A stretch of DNA of 64,000 nucleotides from Candidatus Poribacteria bacterium (GCA_022827185.1 JAJDTM010000005.1:372001-436000); one strand, 5' to 3'; numbered from the stretch's first letter, positions 49,952 to 59,333 are shown. Translations and numbers: made by a program. Notes: generated by a model not told the origin, from the letters alone.

Positions 49952-51157
49952 ATGGAAAGATTATTTTCAGAAACTTCTTGGTCTGACGTTGAGCAGCGTG
50001 TCCGTAAAGGGTTAGAGAGCGAGGTTAACGCTTGGGATGGAAATAAGCTGCTTGATACACCGATAGATGATCTTTGCAAGGATTTTGTTGACAAATACCG
50101 GATTGTCATTCCAGTTCTCAATAGAAATAAGATAAAAAAAGACTACGAGAACACGCAAGTTGATATCACAAATGGTCAAAATGATCCTATTTATGTCAAT
50201 GGGTTTAGAATCGAAATCACTGTACCATTTACCGGCAACACATCAGCATTTGGGTATCAACCAACAGCTAGCACACTTAATCGACCGCGTGCCCATATCA
50301 ATCACAACAAGAAACACCTTCTCTTGGTGATTATTGGCACAAATCTTGAAGAAGATGTATTGCTTCAGAGAATTGATAGTACATTGAATAAAATTGATAA
50401 TTATTTAACCAATCTTTGTGAGGACGCTGCCAAACTGAATAGTGAACTTGATTCTATTGCACGTCAATGTATTGAAGTCCGTTGCTCGGAATTGGAAAAA
50501 AACCGGAAACTATTTGACTCTCTTCCCTTCAAACTTAAAGAACGCGACGACTCGTCAAAGACATATACAGCACCTGAGGTGCGTCAGAGAATTACACCTA
50601 CACAGCCACAGGCAAGTTCACAGCCTTACCAATCCGAGCCAATCCTTGATGAATCGAATTATGAACACATACTTGGAGTTATTGAAAATATGACTCGGGT
50701 AATGGAATACAGTCCCAGTGCCTTTGTGAAAATGCCCGAAGAAGTGTTGCGATGGCATTTCTTAGTCCAACTAAACGGGCACTATGAAGGTCAAGCTAGC
50801 GGCGAAACATTTAACCGTGATGGTAAGACAGATATTTTGATTAAGTCTGGAGGAAAGAATATTTTTATTGCCGAATGCAAATTTTGGCGCGGTCCCAAAA
50901 AACTAACGGAGACAATTAATCAACTTTTAGGCTATACTTCTTGGCACGATACTAAAGTGGCAGTGATTATTTTCAGCCGGAACAAAGTCTTTACCAGAGT
51001 TTTAGATTCGATAAAATCAACGACGAAAGAACATCCAAACTGCGAGCGTGAATTAGAGCCACGCTCGGAGACATCCTTTCCTTTTATCTTTTCTCACCGT
51101 AACGACCCTAATCGGGAAATGATACTTACTGTGATGGCATTTGATGTCCCGAAATAA
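49952..51157 (+). CDS. PD-(D/E)XK nuclease-like protein
   Basis: A 401-residue protein of unknown family. The N-terminal 160 residues are mixed alpha/beta (FRIEITVPFTGNTSAF). A helical, polar middle contains a Gln/Pro-rich stretch (about 205-225). The C-terminal domain has GKTDILIKSGGKNIFIAECKFW (Asp, and E-x-K as ECK) then INQLLGYTSWHDTKVAVIIF, the look of a restriction-type nuclease. It may act with the preceding protein. Codon use is AT-rich as in the rest of the island. No strong Shine-Dalgarno. Confidence 0.65.
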   Translation: MERLFSETSWSDVEQRVRKGLESEVNAWDGNKLLDTPIDDLCKDFVDKYRIVIPVLNRNKIKKDYENTQVDITNGQNDPIYVNGFRIEITVPFTGNTSAFGYQPTASTLNRPRAHINHNKKHLLLVIIGTNLEEDVLLQRIDSTLNKIDNYLTNLCEDAAKLNSELDSIARQCIEVRCSELEKNRKLFDSLPFKLKERDDSSKTYTAPEVRQRITPTQPQASSQPYQSEPILDESNYEHILGVIENMTRVMEYSPSAFVKMPEEVLRWHFLVQLNGHYEGQASGETFNRDGKTDILIKSGGKNIFIAECKFWRGPKKLTETINQLLGYTSWHDTKVAVIIFSRNKVFTRVLDSIKSTTKEHPNCERELEPRSETSFPFIFSHRNDPNREMILTVMAFDVPK

Positions 51158-51207
51158 AACATGATTCTCGCTCTCATGATTCCAACTCCCATGCCTTCGC
51201 GCTACCG

Positions 51208-52239
51208 TTAAATAGGAAATGCCCACTCACTAAATGGAGCGGTATTTACTTCGCCTTGAGCATTGATTACAGTTTCTGATCGGACATCCCTAGATTTGAA
51301 GGCATTCCACACATGACGGGTTAAGGCAGTTTTGTTAAATAATAGATTTAAGCCTTCGGGCCATCGCATATAAAAATTGTCAACTTGCAAAGCAGAATTG
51401 TAGTATTCTGACATACTACGCAGTGAGGGATTGATAAACGCTAGTTTGCGAGTCAACGCCGCAAAAAGGCCTATCACCCCAGCGACTGGTCGGCCATCAA
51501 AAATACGTTCGCGAATCATGCTACCATCAGGAGATAGGGAAGGTGGTTTGGTGCCAATTGAGCTGAAATCGTTATAGTAAACATAAATCACATCTTCACC
51601 ATTAAAAGTTTTCCCCATACACTTATTTATAGACCACGTATTCAAGTCAGCAATAGTCACCAAATCCAGGCATTCGCGAGGATGCCATTCATTACTGTTC
51701 CCAGACTTATAGAGACGAAGTTTATTTTTTATAGTATCATATGGAGTACTATTCTTATTCTTCCAAGAATACGAATGTGCCAATATGCCATAAATGATAG
51801 GAGAATACAATTCCCTATATGGGGTCCCATAAAGTGGGACAGATAATTTTTTCACCGCGGCACATCTACTCAGCTCTTTTTCTAAGTGTTCCGGGCGTAG
51901 CGTGAGTTTACATTCAAAAGCTGCAGCTATGCCTGATTCTAAAAATAGTTTTTTATCAACAAAATCCTGAGGATATTCAGGTTTCGTGACCAAAATATCA
52001 ATTTGTGGACTAGGATTATCATTAACATCAATTATTCTACCTTTCGTATGAACGTCATATTGCTTAGGTAGTAATTTACGTAATATCCTTGCCCAAGATT
52101 CTTCTGCTCTATCACCAGCAGTGCCTCCATCTTCAGATGCACGCTTTCGTATCTGCTCATAGTCAGATTTTAACTCTTCAGCAAGTTGTGTAATATGACC
52201 GTAAATATCATGCATCTCCAAGTGCATATTATTCATCAT
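51208..52239 (-). CDS. DUF6602-like nuclease-fold protein
   Basis: A 343-residue protein. The core GRIIDVNDNPSPQIDILVT followed by FLESGIAAAFECKLTL is the DUF6602 / PD-(D/E)XK signature, with Asp in QIDIL and Glu-x-Lys in FECK. The helical N-terminus resembles that family. The C-terminal 150 residues are unassigned. ATG at 52239 follows GAAAGGAAAC; an in-frame TTG at 52251 lies within that site. Convergent with the previous gene. Probably part of a defence island. Confidence 0.7.
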   Translation of the reverse strand: MMNNMHLEMHDIYGHITQLAEELKSDYEQIRKRASEDGGTAGDRAEESWARILRKLLPKQYDVHTKGRIIDVNDNPSPQIDILVTKPEYPQDFVDKKLFLESGIAAAFECKLTLRPEHLEKELSRCAAVKKLSVPLYGTPYRELYSPIIYGILAHSYSWKNKNSTPYDTIKNKLRLYKSGNSNEWHPRECLDLVTIADLNTWSINKCMGKTFNGEDVIYVYYNDFSSIGTKPPSLSPDGSMIRERIFDGRPVAGVIGLFAALTRKLAFINPSLRSMSEYYNSALQVDNFYMRWPEGLNLLFNKTALTRHVWNAFKSRDVRSETVINAQGEVNTAPFSEWAFPI

Positions 52240-52408
52240 GTTTCCTTTCAAATTTTAGTTTGCCCACTAAAGCACTAATTTGCGAGACCTCATCAGCGAT
52301 GATCGTGTACTGTTCAATATTATTCACAGGTCTCATATACGTCTCTATTTCTCAAGTAAAAATCGGAAGGACGAAGCACGGGGACCTTGCCCTACGATGC
52401 AAACTGTC

Positions 52409-55400
52409 CTACAATGGCGGCAACCCCTCAACAATCTCCGCCGTCCGGAGACTAACGGTAATGACACGCCCAATCAAATCCACGATATACTCAGGCTGAT
52501 CGGCACGGTTCGGATCATTCACAATCCCGCTCCGTTTGTCCGTCTTGACGCGATACTGATCTATTACCCACTCCAACGCGGAACGGTTGCCTAACCGATA
52601 GTCGTAAACCTCCGCAGGGATACCGTCCAGCGTCAGGAAGTCGTTGTATTTCAGCTGCGTCTTATCTTTAGAGAGTTTCATCTTCTCCACATCCCAATTG
52701 ACCTGCATGCCAAGGGTTTCAACCTTTCGGAGTTTATCGTATTTCGGAACCGATTCATAGTTAACGTGGAGGTCTGCTAACTGCGCGCCTGCCTTCGCAA
52801 ATCCCCAAAAATCCTCGGCGAAGGGGATATGTGGGAGGTCGCGCTTGAGATTCATTTCGTATTTCTCGCGATAGGTGGGGTGATGCAGGAGACCGTAGTT
52901 GTAGTGGAAGATGTCCCATTTGGTGATGGTGTCATCGCCGTAGTGTTTTCGGAATTCTGTTAGTGCCCAATCGGTGATGTTCTCTTGACGGTTTGTGCCA
53001 TCTTCGTCGTGGGTGTAGAAGGGGAAACATTGAGCCTTCTCAAATGCTAAATCTAAGGCAGGAATATTGTTGGTCGCAAGGCATCCGAAACTTTTTCTAT
53101 TACCAATGCCTGCAACACATATTATCTTATTTTTCGCTTCGGTATCAGGAGGCGGAAAAATGGAGGGAAGCAGGTAGACTCTATTGTTTAGAACGCGGTC
53201 AAAGAACAGATTGGATTTTGTGAATGGACGGTAGAGTGATGTTCGCACCTTGTCTTCTGTCCATTCGGCATATCTACCGCGTTGTAAATGTTGCCGTAAG
53301 CCTCCATCCCACTTGATTTTTGAGTCATCATAAATTACAAAATCACTGACATTCACCCGTTGGTCTTCTCGACGCTTCCACCTATCCACTTCTGTATTGT
53401 AAGTACCAATCATTTTCTGAACGTTCTCAGTAAGGACATTTCGATTGAAGTTGTAAACCCACGCATCTCGGTTAGTCTTAACGCCATTACTATAAGTTTT
53501 GAAAATCACGTTCACTGCTGCATCTTTACTTGCTTTCGCTTCCTTCGTTCCTATCGGGATAAAGGTGTCAAACTCGGCGTGGAGTCCTTCGGTTAACCAT
53601 GTGTGCTGTTTGTCTGGTTGAATTGAATTCCATTCTATATTTCCTGTGTGTTGGTGTTCATTGAGAAAATTAAACTTTCTTTCTCGGTTCCACAAGTCAT
53701 CGGTGCAACAATAAAAGATATTGGGTTTCTCTGATGATTTACCCTTATTTTTCACAAACAGATTGATGCTCACGCCGACCCGAATGCCGAACACATTGGC
53801 ATCGGAAACCTTCAATCCTTTCCGAGCGTTTCCACCTAAATCCAGAATGTAAATCGCGTCAAAATCTTCAGCGAGGTGTTTTCGCATCCCATCAAATGCC
53901 AAACCGTCAAGGAACCCATTGTTCGTGACAAATGCGACAATACCTTCCTGTCCAATCCGGTCCGAAGCCCATCGAATCGCTTTTACATAAGGATCATAGA
54001 GTGCGTTTTTGAGTGTCGCTTTGGAATCTGCGGCGTAGGTGTCTGTAATCCGCTTGTCCATCACCGCGTATTTTCGATTCCTATTGTTGTCACTATCGTT
54101 GACCTGCCACGCGTTGTAAGGCGGATTGCCAATAACGACAAACATGTCCGCCGCTTTCTGTCTCTTGACCCGTTCCGTGTTCTCACGTGTAAAGAGTTCG
54201 CCTTGATCCTGCTCAAGCAACTCGAAGGTGTCCGCGAGTGCGATCCCCTCAAACGGCAGATACGTTCCCGTGCGTTGGAAAAACTCTTGTTCGATGTTCA
54301 GACTGGCGATGTAGTAGGGTAGGAGCATCACCTCATTGCAATGGAGCTCGTGGCGATATTTCTCCGCTAACGCTGTGCCTTGGATGTCCTGCATGAGCCG
54401 GACGATAAAGTTGCCCGTCCCGACGAACGGATCGATGATATGCACGCCGCTGTGGGACAGAGACCGGTTGAACTCGGTCTCAAGGAGATGCGCAACGCTT
54501 TTCACCATGAAATCGACAATCGGTTGTGGCGTATAGACGATGCCGTGTGTGTCTGCAACATCTTCGGAGAACCCCTGAAAAAACTTCTCGTAAAACGTGT
54601 TGAGGAAGTGCTGTTTTTGGGTGAAGTCTTTGCAGAGCATCGCGGCTTGTTCAATCGCGACATAAAACCGGTCTAACGGTTTAAGAAATTCCTCACGACT
54701 GAACGCCTGCCGGATCAGGGTGTCAACAACGTTTTCTATCTCGCGTGCGATGATATTCCGGCGGGTGAAAGCGGAGTTATTAAAGACGGTGCGGAAGATG
54801 CGTTCAGTGAGGATATGCTGAACGAGCATCTCCTCAACGGCATCTTGTGAGAGGTCTGGGTTAATCGCGGTTCGGCAGGTGTCGTAAAAACCGGTGAACG
54901 CCTTCTTGAACGCTGGATCCGTTTCGTGGCGTTGTTCAATGAGTGCTTTCAACCTGTTTGCGAGGTCTGGCACGTGTTCTCTGAAATCCGAAACGGCGGT
55001 GTGCCAATTGTCGAGTGCCGGTGCGGTGTAAGAAAAAAGGTATTGAAGTGCGGCAATCAGACCCGCCGGTTCGGTGATGTCAAGGTCCAATGCCACCTGT
55101 CCGTTTTGGTATAAGATGGCGCGTTGTGGGGTCTGGAACAGGATATTGTCGAGTGGGTAGCCTGCATCCTGTTTTTCTTCGACGGCTTTAAGGATATCGT
55201 CGTCTATATCTTTTGCCTCCCAATAGGCGAAGGGGAGTCCGTATTCGTCAAGTACTACACCATCAATAACAATACGGTTTCCTTTCGGGGTGCGCATGCC
55301 GTATTGCGGAACGAGCGTAGCGTTTACCTGTTTTGCACAGGCTTGCAGGAGTGTATCAAAGGGTGAGCTGACCGCGCCTTCGTGTGTGATGGCGTGTTGT

Positions 55401-55471
55401 TCGTATTGTTGCAGCGTAGCGTAGTAGTCTCGGATTGCTTTGTGGGTTGGTTTGAGGTTGAGTTGTAACAT
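52409..55471 (-). CDS. Single-chain restriction enzyme: nuclease plus N6-adenine methyltransferase
   Basis: A 1020-residue protein. The N-terminus starts QLNLKPTHKAIRDYYATLQQ and has a PD-(D/E)XK core with VIDGVVLDEYG and YWEAKD (about 55-115). A helical coupler follows. The methyltransferase has motif I DPFVGTGNF and motif IV GNPPY (about 310-620). The C-terminal part (about 620-1020) is the target-recognition and YRLGNRSALEWVIDQY tail seen in type ISP enzymes. Type ISP enzymes carry a helicase between nuclease and methyltransferase; here there is none, so it resembles a type IIG/IIL layout. The start at 55471 is chosen by family fit; a longer one at 55510 is possible. Confidence 0.85.
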   Translation of the reverse strand: MLQLNLKPTHKAIRDYYATLQQYEQHAITHEGAVSSPFDTLLQACAKQVNATLVPQYGMRTPKGNRIVIDGVVLDEYGLPFAYWEAKDIDDDILKAVEEKQDAGYPLDNILFQTPQRAILYQNGQVALDLDITEPAGLIAALQYLFSYTAPALDNWHTAVSDFREHVPDLANRLKALIEQRHETDPAFKKAFTGFYDTCRTAINPDLSQDAVEEMLVQHILTERIFRTVFNNSAFTRRNIIAREIENVVDTLIRQAFSREEFLKPLDRFYVAIEQAAMLCKDFTQKQHFLNTFYEKFFQGFSEDVADTHGIVYTPQPIVDFMVKSVAHLLETEFNRSLSHSGVHIIDPFVGTGNFIVRLMQDIQGTALAEKYRHELHCNEVMLLPYYIASLNIEQEFFQRTGTYLPFEGIALADTFELLEQDQGELFTRENTERVKRQKAADMFVVIGNPPYNAWQVNDSDNNRNRKYAVMDKRITDTYAADSKATLKNALYDPYVKAIRWASDRIGQEGIVAFVTNNGFLDGLAFDGMRKHLAEDFDAIYILDLGGNARKGLKVSDANVFGIRVGVSINLFVKNKGKSSEKPNIFYCCTDDLWNRERKFNFLNEHQHTGNIEWNSIQPDKQHTWLTEGLHAEFDTFIPIGTKEAKASKDAAVNVIFKTYSNGVKTNRDAWVYNFNRNVLTENVQKMIGTYNTEVDRWKRREDQRVNVSDFVIYDDSKIKWDGGLRQHLQRGRYAEWTEDKVRTSLYRPFTKSNLFFDRVLNNRVYLLPSIFPPPDTEAKNKIICVAGIGNRKSFGCLATNNIPALDLAFEKAQCFPFYTHDEDGTNRQENITDWALTEFRKHYGDDTITKWDIFHYNYGLLHHPTYREKYEMNLKRDLPHIPFAEDFWGFAKAGAQLADLHVNYESVPKYDKLRKVETLGMQVNWDVEKMKLSKDKTQLKYNDFLTLDGIPAEVYDYRLGNRSALEWVIDQYRVKTDKRSGIVNDPNRADQPEYIVDLIGRVITVSLRTAEIVEGLPPL

Positions 55472-55533
55472 AGAGGTATGAACATGCAGCGGCGAAATCA
55501 GAAAGAGCATCCGAGAATTGGAATGGCTTCGGT

Positions 55534-55755
55534 TTATGGCGTTTTCTGCTGGTGCTCGGCGATGATTTTTGCTAACGCTCGCAAGGCATCGTTGACAGAT
55601 TTCGCATCGGGGAACATTTCGGCTACATCGTCATCGAGTCTAATCAAGTTTGTGCCTGCGTAGTATCGCTCTGCGTATTTTCCCCGAACTCCCTCGCTGA
55701 AATCATATTCATCAAGCATATCGGGGTCATGTTGATTGGATGTGGTTTGACTCAT
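55534..55755 (-). CDS. BrnA-like antitoxin
   Basis: A 73-residue protein with DFSEGVRGKYAERYYAGTNLIRLDDDVAEMFPDAKSVNDALR, with the beta strand and helices of a ribbon-helix-helix-type antitoxin found with BrnT. It overlaps the end of the toxin gene by 29 nt. ATG at 55755 follows GAAAGGAAAACCT. It would neutralise the toxin and repress the promoter. The restriction enzyme gene starts 62 bp downstream on the same strand. Confidence 0.8.
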   Translation of the reverse strand: MSQTTSNQHDPDMLDEYDFSEGVRGKYAERYYAGTNLIRLDDDVAEMFPDAKSVNDALRALAKIIAEHQQKTP

Positions 55756-56020
55756 AGGTTTTCCTTTCATAAGGTGTTGCTTGTCGAGCAGAAATGATGC
55801 GAATGACATCGCCTCTTTCTGTATGAACAACAACTAAAAGTCTCTGTTTTTCAGAATATCCGATAATTATTAACCTTTCTTCCTCCTCTGAATGCAATGG
55901 GTCGGGAATAGTTAAAGAGAGAAAATCCGAAAAAACGCTCCTTGCCTCTTCAAAAGAGACATTATGCCTTCTCAGATTTTCTTTGGCTTTACGGTTATTC
56001 CATTGAAATTCCAATCCCAC
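55727..56020 (-). CDS. brnT: BrnT family ribonuclease toxin
   Basis: A 97-residue toxin. It starts LEFQWNNRKAKENLRRHNVSFEEARSVF and continues LSLTIPDPLHSEEEERLIIIG, VVVHTERGDVIRIISARQATPYERKTYE, which matches BrnT along its full length, including the Arg and Tyr/His active-site residues of the RelE-like fold. The start is GTG at 56020. BrnT cleaves RNA and stops translation when the antitoxin is lost. It is in an operon with the antitoxin and follows a small coiled-coil gene. Confidence 0.9.
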   Translation of the reverse strand: MGLEFQWNNRKAKENLRRHNVSFEEARSVFSDFLSLTIPDPLHSEEEERLIIIGYSEKQRLLVVVHTERGDVIRIISARQATPYERKTYESNHIQST

Positions 56021-56036
56021 GTCTTTTTCACCGTTC

Positions 56037-56240
56037 TTAAAGGACAGTTAACACTTTACTTGTGCCTTCTTGTTTACCTTCCAATTTTCTCTTTATCCAT
56101 CCTACATCGCGTTCCAGATTCCCTACACGTGTGTCCAGAGAATCAAGCCGTTTTTCCAAACGGGCATTGTTTTCTCTCGCTTGCGTCTCGATCCGTGACA
56201 AGGTTTCGAGAACCCTTTCCCAGAAATCTTGATCAGCCAT
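56037..56240 (-). CDS. Small coiled-coil protein
   Basis: A 67-residue protein that is a single long helix with heptad pattern (LETLSRIETQARENNARLEKRLDSLDTRVGNLERDVGWIKRK). It ends 16 bp before brnT on the same strand and its own start follows a good promoter. Similar small coiled-coil genes are common in uncultured genomes and have no known function. The start at MADQDFWERV is chosen; one further upstream ATG is possible. Confidence 0.5.
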   Translation of the reverse strand: MADQDFWERVLETLSRIETQARENNARLEKRLDSLDTRVGNLERDVGWIKRKLEGKQEGTSKVLTVL

Positions 56241-56279
56241 TTTGATAGTTCCCATGTTTTCTGCGATGTCTTTTAGCAA

Positions 56280-56308
56280 AGTATACCACAAATATAGCTC
56301 AAAATCAA
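56280..56308 (-). promoter_or_regulatory. Promoter of the coiled-coil/brnTA operon
   Basis: On the minus strand TTGATT (56308-56303), a 17-bp spacer and TATACT (56285-56280). It is divergent from the extended -10 promoter at 56341. Confidence 0.55.
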
Positions 56309-56340
56309 CAAAAAATTGTCACACCCGTTTCCACAAAATG

Positions 56341-56349
56341 TGCTATAAT
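56341..56349 (+). promoter_or_regulatory. Extended -10 promoter of the S10 peptidase gene
   Basis: TGCTATAAT (56341-56349) is a consensus extended -10 box about 60 bp before the ATG at 56410; no -35 box at the right distance. Confidence 0.5.
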
Positions 56350-56409
56350 GCGTTCAATAAGGCAATATGCCAAGTCTTATCAATCAAAAAATAGAGAGAG
56401 GAATTCGAT

Positions 56410-57888
56410 ATGAACGAAGAAGAAAAAAAAGAATCTGAAGAAACCAACGATGAAGAGAAAAACAGCGATATACTCGAGGATAAACTCTCGGTTACACACC
56501 ACAGCGTTACCATTAACGGTGAGGAGATTCGTTATACCGCAACGACAGGCACCCTTATCCTGAAAGAAGAAGTTGACAAAGAGGGCGAGAAACCGAAAGC
56601 CGCCGTTTTCTTCATCGCCTATACGCGCGATGATGTAGAAGATACTGCCACGCGTCCGATAACCTTCTCCTTCAACGGCGGTCCCGGCTCCTCATCCGTA
56701 TGGCTACATTTGGGTGTCCTCGGACCGAGACGCGTCAAACCCGACGCAGATGGCGAATTGCCGCAACCGCCGTATCAACTGACCAATAACGAGTGCTCTA
56801 TTTTAGACAAAACCGATCTCGTTTTCATTGATCCCGTCAGCACAGGATTCAGCAGAGCCGTACCGGGTGAAGAGGCGAAGCAGTTCCACGGGTTCAAAAG
56901 AGATATTGAATCGGTCGGCGATTTTATCCTGCTCTACTTGGGACGCTATAAACGCTGGGAATCGCCGAAGTTCCTCATCGGTGAAAGCTACGGAACAACC
57001 CGCGCGGGCGGACTTGCAGGCTACCTTCAGGGACGGCACGGTGCCTACCTCAACGGTATCATGCTCGTTTCAGTCGTCCTCAACTTCCAGACAATTCGGT
57101 TCGCACCCGGCAACGATCTCCCGTATATCCTTTTCCTGCCGACTTATGCAGCGACAGCATTTTACCACAACAAATTGGGTGAAACCGATACGCAGCTTGA
57201 AACCTTTATGGACGAGGTCAGAGAATTTGCCATAGGTGATTACGCAGTCGCACTGATGAAAGGCAGCAGTATCTCCGCAGCGGAACGTGCCGATATTGTT
57301 AAGAAACTCGCAAGTTACACAGGACTCACACCTGAGTACATCGAACGTACCGATTTGCGGATTAACATTGCCCGGTTTTGTAAGGAGCTGCTCCGCGATG
57401 AAGCACGGACAGTCGGTAGATTTGATAGCCGATACAAAGGGATCGACCGCGATTCAGCAGGCGAAAATTATGAATACGATCCGAGTTCCGCAGTCGTCCA
57501 AGGTGCGTATACGGCTACGCTCAACGCTTATGTCCGCGGCGAACTCGAATTTGAATCGGATCTCCCTTATGAAATCCTGAGTCGGCGTGTGCATCCGTGG
57601 GACTATGGCGATCATCAAAACGAATACGTCAACGTCGCCGATACATTGCGTGCAGCAATGACGATGAATCCTGTCTTGAAGGTGTACGTCGCGAACGGAT
57701 ATTACGACTTGGCGACCCCGTTTTTGGCATCTGAATATACCTTCAGCCACCTTGGACTCGATGCCTCCTTGCAGGATAACATCACGATGGCTTACTATCA
57801 GGCAGGGCACATGATGTACATCGACCAAGACGAATTGCAGAAGATGAAAATCGACCTGGATGCCTATCTTGATGACGTACTTCCGTAA
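56410..57888 (+). CDS. S10 family serine carboxypeptidase-like protein
   Basis: A 492-residue alpha/beta-hydrolase of peptidase family S10. The oxyanion strand is TFSFNGGPGSSSVWLHLG, the nucleophile is in GESYGTTRAGG, the acid in ANGYYDLATPF, and the His in YQAGHMMY. The N-terminus is highly acidic and has no signal peptide, so the enzyme is probably cytosolic; most S10 enzymes act in vacuoles or outside the cell. The substrate peptide is unknown. AGAGAGG precedes the ATG. The first copy of a leader repeat begins 17 bp after the stop. Confidence 0.9.
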   Translation: MNEEEKKESEETNDEEKNSDILEDKLSVTHHSVTINGEEIRYTATTGTLILKEEVDKEGEKPKAAVFFIAYTRDDVEDTATRPITFSFNGGPGSSSVWLHLGVLGPRRVKPDADGELPQPPYQLTNNECSILDKTDLVFIDPVSTGFSRAVPGEEAKQFHGFKRDIESVGDFILLYLGRYKRWESPKFLIGESYGTTRAGGLAGYLQGRHGAYLNGIMLVSVVLNFQTIRFAPGNDLPYILFLPTYAATAFYHNKLGETDTQLETFMDEVREFAIGDYAVALMKGSSISAAERADIVKKLASYTGLTPEYIERTDLRINIARFCKELLRDEARTVGRFDSRYKGIDRDSAGENYEYDPSSAVVQGAYTATLNAYVRGELEFESDLPYEILSRRVHPWDYGDHQNEYVNVADTLRAAMTMNPVLKVYVANGYYDLATPFLASEYTFSHLGLDASLQDNITMAYYQAGHMMYIDQDELQKMKIDLDAYLDDVLP

Positions 57889-57904
57889 CCCCTATGCCTT
57901 CCGA

Positions 57905-57997
57905 CAGACATGTAGCCTGCAACAACGGCGCAGGCGGGTCTACGGAAAGGAACATCAAATCCCCAGTTCACCTGACCGAACCGCAAGGTAAGTTAAA
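57905..57997 (+). repeat. 93-bp hairpin repeat, copy A
   Basis: GTAG-CCTGC ... GCAGG-CGGGT-CTAC hairpin followed by GGAAAGGAACATCAAATCCC and a CTGACCGAACCGCAAGGTAA tail. Identical over 93 bp to copy B (58081-58173). Confidence 0.9.
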
Positions 57998-58001
57998 AAT
58001 G

Positions 58002-58074
58002 CGAAGTGTTCTAAAGTTTGCAAGTTTAAAGAGACGCGCTTGCGACTTTACAGATTTTAGAACACTCTACAACT
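58002..58074. repeat. Inverted repeat between leader copies
   Basis: GTGTTCTAAAGTTTGCAAG and its imperfect inverse ending TTTTAGAACAC flank a GCGC centre. It appears inserted between copies A and B. Confidence 0.55.
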
Positions 58075-58080
58075 TTCTAC

Positions 58081-58173
58081 CAGACATGTAGCCTGCAACA
58101 ACGGCGCAGGCGGGTCTACGGAAAGGAACATCAAATCCCCAGTTCACCTGACCGAACCGCAAGGTAAGTTAAA
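58081..58173 (+). repeat. 93-bp hairpin repeat, copy B
   Basis: Identical to copy A (57905-57997) over the whole length. Confidence 0.9.
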
Positions 58174-58193
58174 GAGTCAGACGGAGTTAGTCT

Positions 58194-58286
58194 CAAGCGC
58201 GTAGCTTGGAACGAAGTGGAAAGCGGATCTACGGGAAAGAACGTCAAATCCCCAGTTCACCTGACCGAACCGCAAGGTAAGTTAAA
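58194..58286 (+). repeat. 93-bp hairpin repeat, copy C (diverged hairpin)
   Basis: The 3' half (from TCAAATCCCCAGTTCACC onward) is identical to copies A and B. The hairpin differs: GTAG-CTT ... AAG-CGGAT-CTAC keeps the outer stem and the CGGRT bulge while the inner pairs changed together. It ends 4 nt before the ATG of the next gene. Confidence 0.75.
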
Positions 58287-58289
58287 AAT

Positions 58290-59333
58290 ATGAGTTATCA
58301 AAGAGAATTTGAGGAGCGGTTAAATGTCGCAGTCGTCGGTGTCGGTTCACACGGCTATCGGAACGTCTTACCGACGCTCACATTTCTTCCAGTACGGCTA
58401 AAGGCATTTTGCGATCTTGACCTCGACCGCGCCCGTATCACGGCTGAACAATACGGCGTTAAAGCCTGTTATCCGAGTATGGCGGAGATGTTTCGGAACG
58501 AAGAATTAGATGCTATCTTTCTCTGCGTGCCGCCACGTCTACATCCCGAATTGACCTGTGAAGCACTGGACGCAGGGATGCACGTCTGGTTAGAGAAGCC
58601 TCCCGGAATGTTCGCTGATGAAGTTCGGGAAATGATTCGTCATCGCAAAGATCGCGTCGTCGTTGTCGGATTCAAGAAAGCGTTCATGCCTGCGACACAG
58701 AAGATCATCGAGATTTTTGCAACAGAGGCATACGGTCCCTTACGCAGCCTCTTAGCAGTCTATCCGATGACGATTCCAAAGGAAGGGAAACGCGTGCTGC
58801 GCGAGAAAACGCATACGAATTGGCTCCAAAACGGGTGTCATCCGCTATCGCTGATGGTAGCCGTCGGCGGGAAGGTATCTGCTGTGACCGTTCGCCTCGG
58901 AGAACGCGGTGGTGGCGCGTGTATCTTGGAATACGAAAGCGGTGCACTCGGGAATTTTCATCTCGCGGATGGCGCGAGGCACGGGCAACCTTCCGAACTC
59001 TATCAATTCTTTGGCGATGGCTGCCACGCCGAAATTCGGAACAATAACCGTGTACTTTTACAACGCGGCATGCCTTTTAACTATAGTGGGAGTACCAGTT
59101 ATGTCCCTGAAGGGTTTGAGAGTGGTGCCGTCGTCTGGGAACCGCAATTCAGTCTCGGAACGCTCGAAAACAAGGGACTTTTCGTTCAGGGTTTCTATCA
59201 AGAGATGCGATATTTCTGCGATTGCATTCTCGAAGGCAAATCAGCGGAGCAAGGATCGCTTGAGTTCGCACTGGAAGTGATGAAGGTCTATGAGGCTGGT
59301 CTCCGTTCAGAAGGTGAAACCGTTGTTGTGTAA
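58290..59333 (+). CDS. Gfo/Idh/MocA family oxidoreductase
   Basis: A 347-residue NAD(P)-dependent oxidoreductase. The Rossmann motif is [16 protein letters not shown], and the catalytic Lys is in [14 protein letters not shown]. The C-terminal domain includes [15 protein letters not shown] and [17 protein letters not shown]. The ATG lies immediately after leader copy C. The downstream aldo/keto reductase starts 16 bp later, so the two are in one operon, probably for one sugar or sugar acid. Substrate unknown. Confidence 0.9.
   Translation: MSYQREFEERLNVAVVGVGSHGYRNVLPTLTFLPVRLKAFCDLDLDRARITAEQYGVKACYPSMAEMFRNEELDAIFLCVPPRLHPELTCEALDAGMHVWLEKPPGMFADEVREMIRHRKDRVVVVGFKKAFMPATQKIIEIFATEAYGPLRSLLAVYPMTIPKEGKRVLREKTHTNWLQNGCHPLSLMVAVGGKVSAVTVRLGERGGGACILEYESGALGNFHLADGARHGQPSELYQFFGDGCHAEIRNNNRVLLQRGMPFNYSGSTSYVPEGFESGAVVWEPQFSLGTLENKGLFVQGFYQEMRYFCDCILEGKSAEQGSLEFALEVMKVYEAGLRSEGETVVV

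Noticed and set aside
57905..58286. CRISPR-like array
   Set aside because: Only three copies of 93 bp, irregular gaps, no spacers of constant length and no cas genes.
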